Positions 46,330 through 59,240 are shown, counted from the first letter of the stretch. The stretch: 64,000 nt of DNA from Dipteris shenzhenensis (GCA_047967505.1 CM106540.1); one strand, 5' to 3'. Numbers and translations are program-made. The notes: generated by a model not told the origin, from the sequence alone.

Positions 46330-48224
46330 GGCGCAAATGTAAATTTTACTTTTCTTTTCCTTTTGTTTCCATATTTTCTTGAATCTTTGCCTTCTTTTCT
46401 CTTAATTTGCAGGGCTTGGCCATCCGATACGATTCTCCCTTCATGAAAGTAGAAATGCTTCCAAGAGCCTCAGCTTTAGATGAGATTGAACGATGTAGCA
46501 GGGAATTCCAGCTAGGTTCTGAGCGTTGATCAAGCAGTGTCAAATGAGGTAGAACAACTTCGAATCATCACCTCCAGTGGAAGAGTAGAAGGTGAGAAGG
46601 CGGGATGTTGTTGATAGAGCGATGGAGAATTGGGAAGCTCTGAGATGGACGCTGAATGGGTAGAATAACATGGGAGGAAAGATGGAGGAGATGGCGAGTA
46701 GAACAGGGGAATGCAAGTAACTAATGTCATAAGAACTCTAAAGTTTGCAACCTGAGGAATTGCGGTTCTTCCAAGCAACAGATTTCTGACCCACATCACT
46801 TCAAAAGAACTTGCTTCTCTCGTCACTTCGAAAGAACTTGCTTCTGTCGTCGTCCTTTAAGAAGCTTTGGGTGATGATGGCTTGCCTTACCCTCTTCAAT
46901 AGGCTCCGCTTCCACTAGAGGTGTCTCCCATGATGCAAGCACGTTTTGGTCAGTACGCTACTCAATTCAAACTTAGACGTTTTGTTATGTTAGATCCATT
47001 CGTCTCACACCCATAAGAAGCTTAAAATTTGAAGCTCTGCTTCTTGGCCATTCTGCATCCTATTACTCTAAACGTGGGTAAGATGATTTGATCACACTTC
47101 ACAAGCTCGGTCTCCAAACATTCAGTCACATATCACGTACCTTTCACCCATTGGATGCCTCCCAATAGCGATCATCATGAACTTCTACGAAAGGTGAGAT
47201 AGAGCATCGGTGTAGCCAAGCCCTATGACTCAAGAGCATGCGGGGTCTAAGGCACTACTTCACGTTGGGAAAGATCATCAAGAAGTGGCATTCGATGTAG
47301 CTCAGTCTTGAATGAGTAAGCAGCAAATTTGTAGAGCATGATCAATGCGGTGAAATGGGCATTGGGCTTGCATTTGTGCAGCCATGTAGTTTGTTTTCAG
47401 TTGAATCTTCCATGTTTCTTGAGGATAAAGCATCCAATCTCACCATGCATTCCATGTATCTATGTTGTCTTTGGATGTTGCTTGGGAAATGAATCAAACT
47501 ACTGTGTTCCAATGTTAGTTGAGTTCTACTGTGTTCCGATATGTTGCTTGAGTTCTATTTCCTCGTATGAAAGCATGGGAATCTTCCAAGATTGGCTTTG
47601 AAGCCATGCTACTTGGGAACCACTTTGGGCAGCAAACTGGGAGTGGTAGACTACTATGCAAGTGCTAATATGAACGTGCATTCCTACTAAGAGAATACGA
47701 TCCAATCCAATAGTCATTCCTTGCATAGTTGATTTGATTTCCGTCAAGATTCAATACACATTTCTTGCCCAAGATTGATCTCTACATTTATTGATGTATT
47801 TTTTGGACCGTGTGTTGCTTGAAGTCTCTATGTTTGTGCTCTATTTATCTCTATTCTTCTCAAAAGTCAAGATAGCCCTTGAAATGGCAATAGATGCTAT
47901 ATTCTATGTTATATTTTTTTCCTTTTACTTCAATATTCTACGCTATACTAGTAGATGGGGGAAACTTTGTACAAATGTACAACTCACATAAGATGCCCAT
48001 TGTTCACATGGGGATGGTTTTTGTTAGTGTGTAGTTGTTTAAAAAGCATGTTGAATTCTTTCCTAAGGATTTGGATTTCTGCATTCATGGGCTTGAATGT
48101 CTCACCAGCAATTATAGATTGAAATCTTGAGGCTTCTTTTGATGAAGTGACATACCACACAACTCTGGAAGTTGTCAAGATGGTGAGAGCAATGCAATGA
48201 ATTTGGTCCTAATAGGCCTTCCAT
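46330..48224. other. Spacer, nothing recognised
   Basis: Short open frames occur on both strands without domains. No repeats were recognised. Confidence 0.35.
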
Positions 48225-48425
48225 ACATGACGTCCCATGATGATGATTGATTGGGTTTTATGTTCAATTATTTGTTAGCTATTTAATGATTTAATTCTAT
48301 AATATCATACTGTCCCATGATGCTGATTGATTGGGTTTTATGTTCAATTATTGGTTAGCTATTTAATCCCATGATGATGATGGTTTTATGTTCAAATATT
48401 GGTTAGCTATTTAATATCATACTGC
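48225..48425. repeat. Three-copy tandem repeat
   Basis: The phrase GATTGGGTTTTATGTTCAATT followed by ATTTGTTAGCTATTTAAT is present three times, with units of about 60-105 bp and internal deletions. Confidence 0.8.
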
Positions 48426-48850
48426 ATCAAAACACAAGTCATTGTTTGGTCCCATTTTCACTTTATATGGTTTTCAGACTTGAAAGGATAAAAATATGCA
48501 AGCCTATCCTAACATTTAATTGATAACTAGGGTATTTGTTCCTAAAAATGCTCAACCTTGGTATGAGTTGTTTTTTGATATACCACAGACATACTTTTGG
48601 TGTGTCTCAAAGAGTTTTTGTTGTAACTATCATTTATTCTAAGGCTGGTAGTGGAAACTTAGAATGAATGCCTAGACCACAAAGGAAAGAAATAATTGTT
48701 GATGCTTATAATGACCCCTATGTGATTGCAACAATTGCAAGATGTATATATAGCATGCATACATTGAGCATGTGTGCAATATATGATACACAAATGTATA
48801 TGTGTGTGCATTACACACAAATATATAGCAAGTGGTCCCCCCCGGGCTTA

Positions 48851-48876
48851 CTTACACACACACACACACACATACA
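48851..48876. repeat. (CA)n microsatellite
   Basis: About eleven CA units with a short ACATACACAT tail. Confidence 0.9.
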
Positions 48877-49009
48877 CATGCAATGGTAGGAAAAATGTAT
48901 CTCCTAATTAACATACATGCTACCAAGATTCAATATGAAAATTCCCTAAAAAACATTTAAATATTGAGATATATAGATAAAACCTAAAATCTTATTCATA
49001 GGATCCGGA

Positions 49010-49390
49010 TTCCCAACAAGTAGGTGGGTCCCTAACCCGTTGTAGACTGGTCAAGCTACTCGGACGCACCCTGTTGTAGACGGGTGAAGCTACTCACAAC
49101 AGCAATGCTGAGTGATGGCTCGGTGAATATTTATTCAAATCTGTTGTCCCATGTCTTTGAAAGTGATCTCAGATGCAAAAGGATTACCCGTTTTGACTAA
49201 GAAAAGAAGTCGTCATAGTAGCAATGTTGTATCGTGGGTCGTGATGGACTGTTGTGTGGTGATTATATATTTAAATTCTTTATCCCATGTCTTTGAAACG
49301 ATGATCCCAGATGTAGAAGGATCACTCGTTTTGACTAAGAAAAGAAGTAGAATTATAGCCGATTCACAACAGTAATGTTGTATCTTTGTA
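49010..49390. repeat. Local duplication of ~140-bp sentence
   Basis: The phrases TTGTCCCATGTCTTTGAAA, then TTTTGACTAAGAAAAGAAGT and AGCAATGTTGTATC occur twice (about 49142 and 49286). A shorter sentence (TGTTGTAGACKGGT.AAGCTACTC) is duplicated just before them. Confidence 0.75.
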
Positions 49391-49438
49391 TGTAGCTATT
49401 TAGAGTAGAGAACTGCAATCAAGTAAACCCGTCGTACA

Positions 49439-49882
49439 TCACGAGGAGGAATCGCCGTCAAGGTTTCCCTCCTGTGCCGGGTGCTCTACACCACCCTCTG
49501 CTGCATCATCGCAAGCAGCCGCTTCCTCATCATAAAGCAACGATTCTGCGGCCTCGAACGCAGCGGAGGCGTGCATCGACTGCGCGGACGCGTCTGCGTA
49601 CTCCTGGGAAGCGTTGGCAGCGGCCAAGGTGAGCGATTCAAGGATTCTTTCAGCAGCTTCAGCGACGGCCCGGAGGGTATCGAAGTCGGCGGTTCCGACG
49701 GCAGCAGCCGCGGCGAGATAAGCGGCAGCGGCCTCTTCGGCAGCGGTGGCAGCCATGGCCTCGGCTTGGGCAGCGGCCTCAGCGGCAGCCATGGATTTGG
49801 AAGCGGCTGCCGAGAAGCTATCGAGGAGGAAATCCAGCGGTGATGAGGAGTGGGACTGGGGATGATAAGCTACAACAGCCAT
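49439..49882 (-). CDS. Alanine-rich hypothetical protein
   Basis: A single-exon frame of 147 codons runs from ATG 49882 to TGA 49439-49441. The DNA is clearly richer in G and C than its surroundings. The first 20 residues are mixed (AVVAYHPQSHSSSPLDFL). The remainder is Ala/Glu-rich and predicted helical, with AEAAAQAEAMAATAAEEAA, AERILESLTLAAANASQEY and an acidic end. No signal peptide or membrane segment is evident and no domain is recognised; the composition resembles some LEA-like or coiled-coil proteins. The frame could be lengthened to 49930 with a non-ATG start, which I do not prefer. The opposite strand is also open over 120 codons, a known side effect of GCC/GCA-rich sequence. Its function is unknown. 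Confidence 0.55.
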   Translation of the reverse strand: MAVVAYHPQSHSSSPLDFLLDSFSAAASKSMAAAEAAAQAEAMAATAAEEAAAAYLAAAAAVGTADFDTLRAVAEAAERILESLTLAAANASQEYADASAQSMHASAAFEAAESLLYDEEAAACDDAAEGGVEHPAQEGNLDGDSSS

Positions 49883-51450
49883 TGTTGTATCAGCAACTAT
49901 TGCAATGTGACAATGAAGAGCAACGCACACAAGGGCAAGCCGGAGAGCTAGAGATGCAACGCTTGGATTGTTGGGAAATTAAATTACGAGTGGAAAAAAT
50001 CGATCATCTTTGAGTGCATGCCCTTTTGGGGCTATACTAAATTGGGTTATACTAATCGGTCTACTAAATTCTTAAATTCTATATCTCCTAATCTAAACAT
50101 CGGATTTGCACGGGATTTGTTGCACTAGGTTTGTAATTTTGTGTTTCATTCATGTTGAGATTTAGAATTTGGATTTGGTTAACAAAAGTTACCAAATTTA
50201 GATCTTTCACCCAAAAATTTGATTAAGCTAAAACCCCTAATGTACATTAGTCTAAATTAACCTAATCTAAACATTAATCTCCACCAACCCCTACCCCAGA
50301 CCTTGCGACAACCATACCCAAAGGTTTTCCCTCCGCTTCTACCTCACCGGCTACTGCCTCCCTCCGCCGTGCCTCCCTTCACCGTGCACCTTCCCCTCCG
50401 GGTCACCCCTCCCTCCCCTCTCACTCCCTTCGCTCAACCTATCATGTCCCCTCTCTCCTTTGTTGTGGTCATACATTGAGGCCCAATCACGTTGCTGCTC
50501 TTCCAGTTGCTCGTTGCTCTCATGCTTGTAGTCCAAGTAGCTGCATTCCTGGATTTCCTACTGCTCTGTTTGTTGCCTACTCGCCACGACCACATTTTAT
50601 AGTCAACGACATGCAACAGTGACTATTGCAACCACCAAGGACGCTACTTCGACCTCCCCTCCATTTTTTGTGAAGGCAGCGCGACTAGCGAGGCAAAGGG
50701 AGGAAAGGGAGGGGGGGGCTGAAAATTACAAGGCAGAAGGGGCTGAGCGGAGCGAAGAGGGGAGAGATACACAGGGGGGAATATAGAGGCACAACGATTG
50801 GCTTGGCAAAGGGAGGAAAGTGGGGTGGAGGCAGAGGGAAGGGGGCTGAGAGGGGGAGAGATACATAATGGAGTGGGCTAATGCAGCGCGATAATCACCA
50901 CAGGTGCCCAAAAGGGGATGGCGAGGAGGCATGATGGCATGAAGCAAGGGAGATGCAAGCATGGAGAGGAAAGCAGTTGGCGACGTTGTGGGAGCTTCCG
51001 AGATACACAAAATTTTAAAGGAGACTTTGACCTCCATCTAGAAACTTTATTAATTTTTGGATGTATCTTAGGTTAATGAGCCCTTCCTTTTCACCCCTTT
51101 TGCTTTCTCCAGAACTAATCAATGGATTTTTTTTTCACATAGCCCCCCTAGTGGGGGGCAGCACTAAGGGCAGTTGCACACTAAAAATCTCACAAAAAAT
51201 CATTCATACATGCCCTTGCGGGGCATGACTAAGGGTCGTTACACATCAATAATTTGGGTCTCCATGGGAACGATTGCATACACATCACCATAGCTTGGTT
51301 TTACATGGCGATCAAGCGCAGCGCCTCTAACGAACTACTGCAACATGACAAAATGAAGAGGAATGCAGAGAAGGGCGAGGGGGAGAGGTAGAGCTACAAC
51401 ACTTGGACTATTGGGGGATTCACACGTGAAAAAAATCATTCATACAATTG
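49883..51450. other. Spacer with duplicated upstream region of the Ala-rich ORF
   Basis: The 49895-50045 segment upstream of the Ala-rich ORF (words TGAAGAG.AA, GGGCAAGCCGGAGAG, CAACGCTTGGA) reappears with changes at 51340-51450. The sentence 'cattcatac..gccctt..ggg..tgactaagg' recurs at 51140, 51205 and 51450-51500. A purine/pyrimidine-rich stretch lies at 50640-50990. No further gene is seen. Confidence 0.45.
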
Positions 51451-52879
51451 AGGCTTTTGTTTTTTTCATGTCCTTGGGGGTAGGACTAAGGTCAATAATT
51501 TGGGTTTGGGCGGGCACGATTACATACACATTGTCGCAGCTTGGTGGCAAAAAAAAAGTGTTACGGCGCAATGACATTTATGGCACATTAAAGTTTTTGT
51601 GTGAAGGAAACCCCCGCTCGGGTTCTTTGGTGGGCAAGACATCATGAAAGTTTTTGTGTGGAGAAAGCCCCCGCCCAAGTGCTTGCATAGGGGTCTTGCC
51701 CACTCACAATTGGGTGCATGCCAAAAATCACATGACCAAACTCATGCCACCATTTGGCACATCCATAAAAGTTTTAGGCAATGTGGGCGGGTGCAACCTC
51801 GCTGTGTAACCAACCTAAGCCAAGGTGCGAGTAGTTCTAAAGGGAAAAATAAAATTTGGGATCTTTTGTGCAGTGTGAAACTAAGTTGGGGTGTTTGAAT
51901 GAATGCTCACAATTGAAAGATCGTCATATCACTAAGTAGTAGAGGAACTCACTTGTTTCCAATTAACCAACTGCATTCTCAAATTCATCATCTGTGTTCT
52001 TATTTTATTGGTCGTTTGAGTTGGATAGTTCATCCTATGGCTCCCGTTAAAGACAACTTGGCCAGGCCAGATGCTTCTAGCTTCTACCACCCTTTACCTC
52101 TATGGGATCAACATTCATAAGTCAAAAAGTTTTACTTCACCTATCATCTGTCATTATCCTGAGAGTTCCCCCTAGTAGGCCTAATGAATGTCATTCATCT
52201 TTTTTTTAAAACTCAAACTCACCTATCCACTCACACACCAGTGGCCAACAACGAGGGGCACATTTGTCTGTGGCCTATGCTACCATGCAGCAAGGAGTCA
52301 TTTGTCAGGTTTCCAAGGAGGGGAACTGCTGGGGTGGGTAGACATCTTATTGGTCGTTGCTCTTCATAATTGAGCCTGATGATTCTTTAGAAGAAGAAGA
52401 AAATGGAGGCATTAACGGTTTGTAAATTCAATGGCAAGGTGGCATGTAATCACACTTTTTTTTCATTTTTGGCACTACTAGGAGTTGTGGACCAGTTAAG
52501 GGTCTTTGGGACTTTCTGGTCTACTCTTGATCAAGGCTTGTTTTCCTTTGTATTTGGTCAACATGAATTTTTTAAAATTGGGGTTGATGTTGAGTATTAT
52601 GTTTGTTTACCCTAATCCTAACCTATTAACTGTACTATCCATAATTGGCATTGTTCTCTCTAGAACTCAACACTTTCTCTACACATGTCACCTTCGAAAA
52701 GCTACCCATAATGAGATTTTCAAAAAAATGAAGAAATTACAAGTTGCTTGGCAAGTGGGGAGAGAGACTGGTTGGCATGTGGTGATTTAGCTATGCACAT
52801 GGACCAAAGACAAGAGAAGACAAGGTGATCACGCAAACATGCCATGTGGCTATGCATTGCCCCCACAAGAATTTGAATC
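51451..52879. other. Spacer, nothing firmly recognised
   Basis: Repeated phrases GAAAGTTTTTGTGTG and CCCCCGC occur around 51590-51680. Short open frames at 52184-52790 have no recognised domain. Confidence 0.35.
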
Positions 52880-53776
52880 GATGCATATGCGAGAGCATTT
52901 TCACCCTATGCACCTTGTTGCATCAGTGAAGGAGCAAAATAAGGAATGGGTCATTGGGATTTGCATGTCCATGTGTTCAATTCGGCTCAAAATTTGCACA
53001 CATCCTAAACCCTATGGTTTCCATGCTCTTGCAATGTTTGAATCCCTAGATGTCAGCAAGACGAGGTCAGAGGGCCTATTTTCACACTATGCACCTCGTT
53101 GCATCAGTGAAGGAGAAAAATATGCAATGGGTCATTAGGATTTTCATGTCCATGTGTCCAATCGGGATCAAAATACGCATAGGTTGTAAACCCAATGATT
53201 TCCATTCTCTTGCAAAGTTTGAGTCCCATCTGACAGTAGGTGTGGGCACGGCGAGGTCGGAGAGCCCATTTTCACCCTATGCCCCTTGTTGCATCAGTGA
53301 AGGAGAAAAATAAGGAATGGGTCATTGGGATTTGCTTATCCATGTGTCCAATCACGCTCAAAAATTCCTAGAGATCCTAAACCCTATGGTTTCCATGTTC
53401 TTGCAAAGTCTGAGTCCCCCGGATGTGGGCACAACGAGGTCACAAGGCCCATTTTCACTCTATGCACCTCGTTGGATCAGTGAAGGAGCAAAATAAAGGA
53501 TGGGTCATTAGGATTTGTAGGTCCATGTGTCTGATCGAGCTCAGAATTTGAGTAGGTCCTAAACCCAATGGTTTATATGCTCTTGCAAAGTTTGAGTCCC
53601 ATCCGACACCGGATGTGGGCACGTCGAGGTCAGAGGGCCCATTTTCACCCTATGCACTTCATTGCATCACTGAAGGAGCAAAATAAGGAATGGGCCATTG
53701 AGATTTCCTTTTCCATGTGTCCAATCACGCTAAAAATTTATAGAGGTCCTAAACCCTATGGTTTCCATGTTCTGCA
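52880..53776 (-). repeat. ~186-bp satellite, left block
   Basis: About five units, marked by GCATCAGTGAAGGAG near 52920, 53105, 53294, 53475 and 53665. The orientation is the reverse of the right-hand block at 59932-64000. Each unit has the phrases TCCATGTGTCCAATC, CCTAAACCC.ATGGTTTCCAT and TGCAAAGTTTGAGTCC. The block ends inside a unit at the copia junction. Confidence 0.92.
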
Positions 53777-56700
53777 TACCAAGCAGGTCTCTGAACTTGT
53801 TCAGCTTCTCTGTGCCCAATGCCTCCGTGGATATGTTAGCTACCTGATCCTCTGTGTTGAGATAAACTAGATCAATAAAACCTACTAGAGCCTTCTCCTG
53901 CACATAGTGATAATGCACCTCAATGTGCTTTGTTCTAGCATGATAGACTGGGTTATTTGCCAAGTGTATACTGCTCATGTTGTCACAATAAATGGCAACT
54001 GGCCCATCTGCAGACTGATGCATATCATAAAGTAGCTTATGCAACCAAGCTGCCTCACATGCAGCCATTGCTGCAACCCTATACTCAGCCTCTGTGCTCA
54101 ACATGGCAACTCTAGGCTATTTCCTGCTACTCCAAGTGACTGTAGAACTCCTAAAAGAGAACACATACCCACTGGTAGATCGTCTATTAGAAATACTACC
54201 AGCCCAATCAACATCAGTGTATCCATGCAACTGTATCTGAACCCGAGTCTCATAAAATAGTCCATACTGCAATGTGGACTTCACATACCTCAGTATGTGG
54301 CTAGCCGCATCCAAATGCAGTTTCCTTGGAGCCTGCATAAATTGACTTACCAACCCAATATCATAGCTCAAATCTGGCCTGGTAATAGTCATATAAATCA
54401 AACTTCCTACTATGCATCTGTACATAGTAGGGTCTTCCAGAAGCTCACCTACATCTGCACTCAACTTCACATTCTGCTCCAAAGGAACTGAGATAGGCTT
54501 ACAGCCTATCATCCCATATTTGGATAGCATGTCCAATCCATACTACCTTTGCAAGAGCCATATCCCACTTGTGGATCTAATCACCTCAATGGCCAAGAAA
54601 TAACGCAGCTCTCCCAAATCCTTCATCTTAAACTTCTGCTTCAATAGCATTTTCACATGAAGGATATCTTCATCACTATCACTTGTGATGATCAAATCAT
54701 CAACATAAATGACAAGCAGCATAATGCCTTTCTCTGTTTTTCTCACATAAAGTGAGAAATCTGTCGTGGAAATCTGAAAGCCAATAGTGACAAGATACTG
54801 TCTTATCTTGTCAGACCATGCTCTGGGTGCTTGCTTCAAGCCATACAATGCTTTCTTCAATCTGCAAACAAACTCAGGTGAATAGCATGCACATAACCTG
54901 GTGGCTACTCCATATAGACCTCTTCTTGCAAATCACCATGCAAGAAGGCATTCTTTACGTCCATTTGATGTAAAGACCATCCCTTTGATGCATCCATAGC
55001 AATGACTGCTCTTACGGTTGCCATCCTTGCAATCGGACTGAATATTTCTTCATAATCAATGCCATATGTCTATGCATACCCCTTGACAACTAATCTTGCC
55101 TTGTATCTATTCACAAAACCATCTGCATTGTGCTTCACCTTATAAACCCACTTGTGGCCAATTGCATTCTTGTCTTTAGGTAAAGGCACCAATTCCCATG
55201 TATCATTTGCTTCCAAGGCATCCATTTCTTCATCCATGGCTTTCTCCCATTTTTCTTTTCCCATACGTTGCTCAAAAGAAGTGGGTTTTGGTTCGTGTAT
55301 CACTTTGATCACATAGGCATAGTGAATGGCTATAAATCCATCATATTTCAGCCTATCCACAGCATACTTTACTCTGATAGACCTACACAAAGTAGGCTCA
55401 CTACTAGGTGCTCTCAAAACATCCCTTGTCTTCCTTACTCCAGGTGTAACAACAGAAGGAATACCCAACTCATCATCAAGGCTCTGTTCTGAGCCACTGG
55501 ATTCACCATCCACATCAGAGTGACCTGCATTCACATCAACCATGGGCTGATCTACTTTCTCTTTTCCCTTTTCTGATACTTGCATACCACTATCTACATT
55601 GCTTTGAGGAGATTCTCTTGATCTCAATTTGCATGTCCATGGTGAAGTATGTGAACCATTGCTAGAGGATACTAGAGGTCCACTAATATTTTGTGATTAC
55701 TGCTATGAATTCTATGCAGCATTACCATTTTGTGCATGTACATCATCAATCACATTTACTGGTTTATACCAGTTGCTCATCTCATCAAAAACAACATCTT
55801 TGCTCACTGTGAACTTACGAGTCGGAGGCTTATAGCATCTATACCCTTTTTGCTGTAGAGAATAACCAATAAAGATGCACTTCTCAGCTTTTGGATCCAA
55901 CTTGTATCTCAACTCATTTGGCACATGAACACAGGCAATGCAACCAAAACTTTCAAATGAGAAATATCTGGTTTCCTACCAGTATACCTCTCCTCTAGCA
56001 TCATGCCATGTATTGCTGCAGTGTAGACTGCTGTAGCAACTGCTTCATCCCAATAATAATCTAGCAGGTCTTTTTAATTGAGCATGGCACGAGATACCTC
56101 TCCAATATGCCTATTTTTTCTTTTTGCAAGTCCATTTTGATGTGGGGTATGACTGCGTGAATATTGCTGCTTTATGCCATGCTCCTACAGAAACCTTACA
56201 AACTCATTGGAGAGGTATCTGACCTTAGGCATTTTATTTACAGGCCTGTTTCTTTCTCAACCATAGCTTTAAAAGCTTTGAAATGTCCAAACACTTCACT
56301 TTTATTTTTCATAAAATACACCCAAACTTTTCTACTGTAGTCATCAATAAAAGTGACAAAATAATGACAGCTTCCAATAGATGTAGCTTTAGTAGTCCAA
56401 ACATTAGAGTAGATTAATTCCAATGGCCTCTTACTCTCTTGAACATATCTAGGAAATGGTTTCCTTGCCTTTTTTCCAAATTGATAGGCTTCGCATACCT
56501 TATGCATTTCTGCAACCTTGAACTTAGGCAATCCTGCAACAATATTTTGGGCCTGCATTAATTTAAGTTGTTGTACATTAACATGACCAATGCGTTTATG
56601 CCAGATATCAATATTTGCAACTACACCGGTCCCATGTGCAAACATTGTTGCACTCAATTCAGCCATGTCCGCATCCAACATAAACATCTTGCCCTTCTTC

Positions 56701-57377
56701 TTTCCTTTTGCTATCAAGCGACCTTTATTTTTCATATCCTCAACAAAGCATCCATGAGGATTAAATCTGCTGACCTGCAAGCCTTGCTAAACCATTTGAC
56801 CAATAGAAACCAGGTTCTTGGTGATATTCGGGACATGAAATACATTAGACGGGTATTTTTTTTTCCCATATTGCATAGACAAAGGAATTTTACCAATCTC
56901 CATAATAGGATGTGCAGTATCATCACCAGTCTCCAAAAATCCTGGTCTTTCAATTTTCCTTCCATCCTGCATCCATTTTGCATGACCTGTCATGTGGTTT
57001 GATGCACCTGAGTCAACATACTGCACATCATTGCCTTCTTCTGCACTTGTCACACAATTGGTCATGTGCTGCACCATAAATAAATGCTCATTTCTGTCAT
57101 CACCCTGTCTACTAGAGGATGCATAATTGCCTTGCTGCAATTTTTCAGTCATGATGACATTTTGCTTTTTATAGCAGTCTTTAGCCATATGACCCATTTT
57201 ACCACCGTAGTAGCATTCAACATTGGTGTTTGCATTTTGGCCTCTCTGCCATCCACCATGACCTCTTTGGCTCCCCTTGCCTCTAAAGTTGCTACGTCCT
57301 CTTGCATAGGATTGGTTTTCTTGAATTTGCTACATATTATGATTTCTACCACGGCCTCCAAATCGGCCTGCTCTACC
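53777..57377 (-). pseudogene. Old Ty1-copia element, gag C terminus to RNase H
   Basis: Read on the - strand from 57377 down, the order is: Gag zinc knuckle (CYYGGKMGHMAKDC, second Cys lost), protease VDSGASNHMTG, integrase zinc finger (WHKRIGH ... VCEAYQFGK, one Cys changed to Tyr), the integrase core beginning LELIYSNVW (catalytic Asp changed to Asn) and VTFIDDYSRKVWVYF, then the frame-shifted rest. RT follows with [29 protein letters not shown] and YVDDLIIT, then RNase H with TDVDWAGS, LSTEAEYRVAA and IYCDNMSSIHLANNP. Stops and frameshifts are numerous. No LTR is present at this end; the sequence passes directly into satellite at 53776. Its missing gag part lies at 59604-59931, displaced by a younger insertion. 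Confidence 0.92.
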
Positions 57378-57729
57378 TATGAAGATAGGTTGGAAGAGAG
57401 GGAAGGAGACTCACTTCGGCTTTCTCACATACACAATGGGGGAATACACAACAGGTGGAGGTTGAAAACAGTTTTCCTCTTCTTAGTTGTGAAAGCCAAA
57501 AAAACTATAGTACAAAGAAATAGAAAAACCCTATATGTGGGTCTCAAACCAAACTCAACTAACTAAGGTGGCATACTAACCGAGCCACGAACTAGAGTAG
57601 ATAAGGATAGCTGTCATCCAGCTATTATTCATGGGCGGTGTACCAACTGCATCTGCAGCTAACAAGTCGGTGACATAAATACACAACGGTCACCCTAGCA
57701 TATCACGAGTGGAGCTCGATATCTCAACA
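57378..57729 (-). repeat. 3' LTR of the nested copia element (352 bp)
   Basis: It begins TGTTGAGATATCGAGC on the - strand and ends ..CTATCTTCATA, where the other LTR ends CACA. It is 352 bp long, close to the 351 bp of the partner. Confidence 0.95.
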
Positions 57730-57738
57730 CTCCCCCTC
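57730..57738 (-). promoter_or_regulatory. Polypurine tract of the nested copia element
   Basis: GAGGGGGAG on the - strand directly precedes the 3' LTR start TGTTGAG. Confidence 0.8.
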
Positions 57739-58000
57739 GAGCTCAATCCCAATTCTTGCACACCAAGCAGGTCTCTGAACTTGCGCAGCTTCTCTACACC
57801 CAATGCCTTCGTGCATATGTCAGCGACCTGATCCTCTGTGCTGACATAAACTAGATCAATAAGACCTAGTAAAACCTTCTCCCATGCATAGTGATAATGC
57901 ACCTCAATGTGCTTTGTTCTAGCATGATAGACTGGGTTATTTGCCAAGTGTATACTACTCATGTTGTCACAATAAATGACCTCACTCTTCTTCATTCTAC
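57730..58000 (-). pseudogene. RNase H C-terminal fragment in the nested element
   Basis: The - strand reads IYCDNMSSIHLANNP, HIEVHYHY, TEDQVADICTKAL and KFRDLLG. This is the end of a copia RNase H and closely matches the older element at 53780-54000. It is preceded by the deletion breakpoint, so the RT and most of RNase H are missing. Confidence 0.9.
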
Positions 58001-58055
58001 AAGCAAGTAATGTATGTATTCTGAGTTTGTGTCCATTCTTTCCTTTCCTTTCAGT

Positions 58056-58769
58056 TTACCAATAGCTGCATAGTCTGATTTCTACCATGGCTTGCAGATC
58101 GGCCTCCTCTACCTGTGCCTCTACCTCTTCCAACATTTGAGTAGAAGACAATTTCTTTTGAAGTTCCTCCTGAAGAAGATGCACCCCCATTTCTTCAGAA
58201 ATTAGAAGAGCAAACAACTCTTCAAAATCATGAAATTTTTCACGGACGGCAATGGATGTCCGAAACTGTGCAGAATCCTTTCCTAGACCATTCAAGGTCA
58301 CAGAAACTAGATCATCATCTTCCACTGGCAACCTAATGGAAGCAAGTGCATCTGCAATTTTCTTCACCTTCATGTGGTAGTCATTGATGCTCAAATTTTC
58401 TCTCTGCACATTGTGCAACTCCTGTTTGAGCTGCATTTTCCTGGCTTGCGTATTTGTGCTGTACATTTTTGCCAAAGTATCCCATGCCTCCTTTGGCATA
58501 CTTGCATCCTGAATATGCACAATCATAGAATCCGAAATACTGATAGACAGCCAGTACATAACTTTTCTGGCTCTCTCATGCCATCCTTTAAATGCCTGCA
58601 TTTCTTGTTGATTGGGAACATTAGGAAGAATTGGTTCTTCTTCATTTTCTATAATGAACTCCCAATAGCCTTTTCCCATAAGGAAATTCGTCATTCTAAA
58701 CTTCCATGCCTGGAAGTTGTTCTTGTCAAGCTTTTCAGTGACAATCTGTGAAAGAGAATCAGACGCCAT
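58056..58769 (-). CDS. Copia Gag of the nested element
   Basis: The ATG at 58767-58769 opens MASDSLSQIV, then KLDKNNFQAWKFRM (the copia Gag N-terminal motif), then WLSISISDSMIVHIQDA, LAKMYSTNTQARKMQLKQEL and LSINDYHMKVKKIADAL. The frame stays open for about 237 codons to a TAG at 58056. Its end departs from the older copy's reading (the Gly/Arg-rich GRGRG region is in another frame), so it probably has a frameshift near residue 205. The zinc knuckle is missing, removed by the internal deletion. It might still be translated as a truncated Gag. Confidence 0.8.
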   Translation of the reverse strand: MASDSLSQIVTEKLDKNNFQAWKFRMTNFLMGKGYWEFIIENEEEPILPNVPNQQEMQAFKGWHERARKVMYWLSISISDSMIVHIQDASMPKEAWDTLAKMYSTNTQARKMQLKQELHNVQRENLSINDYHMKVKKIADALASIRLPVEDDDLVSVTLNGLGKDSAQFRTSIAVREKFHDFEELFALLISEEMGVHLLQEELQKKLSSTQMLEEVEAQVEEADLQAMVEIRLCSYW

Positions 58770-59240
58770 TACAGAACACTGCAAAATATTATGTCACTGC
58801 AAAAAAAAACACAGCTTTTGCCTCACACGGGCAGATCTGCAAAATTGATGAAAGTGGTATTTGACCAAACAGTCACTTCCTAGTGACGATTTTACATCAA
58901 TAGGCAACAAGCATGATTCTGCAACTCCCAATATCTCTGCACATAGGCATACGATGCAATTTCTGCGGCAACTTTTCACCGACCAGCAGAGCAGCAATCA
59001 CACAGCAAAAGCAGGGCCTTTTTCTGAGTGCCTGTGAAGAACTTCCACCTTCAAAACGGGCCCCGAAATGGCCTCGAATCAGAAACGGGCATCTCAATCT
59101 GAGACAGTGCACTCTTGCACTTCTGGCTATGCTACCTGCAGAGATTTACTCCCAAACTCGAAAAAGGAAAGCAACACTGGTCCTCTTACCAGGACACCGC
59201 AAACTTGGTTTGCTTTCTTGAGCTCCTTACCATGAACAAG

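Noticed and set aside
49481-49843. A 120-codon Gly/Ser-rich frame on the + strand
   Set aside because: It is the antisense shadow of the Ala-rich ORF.
52403-52830. LINE endonuclease fragment
   Set aside because: Phrases such as LACGDLAMHMDQ recall 'GDFN' in LINE endonucleases but frames disagree and no other motif is present.
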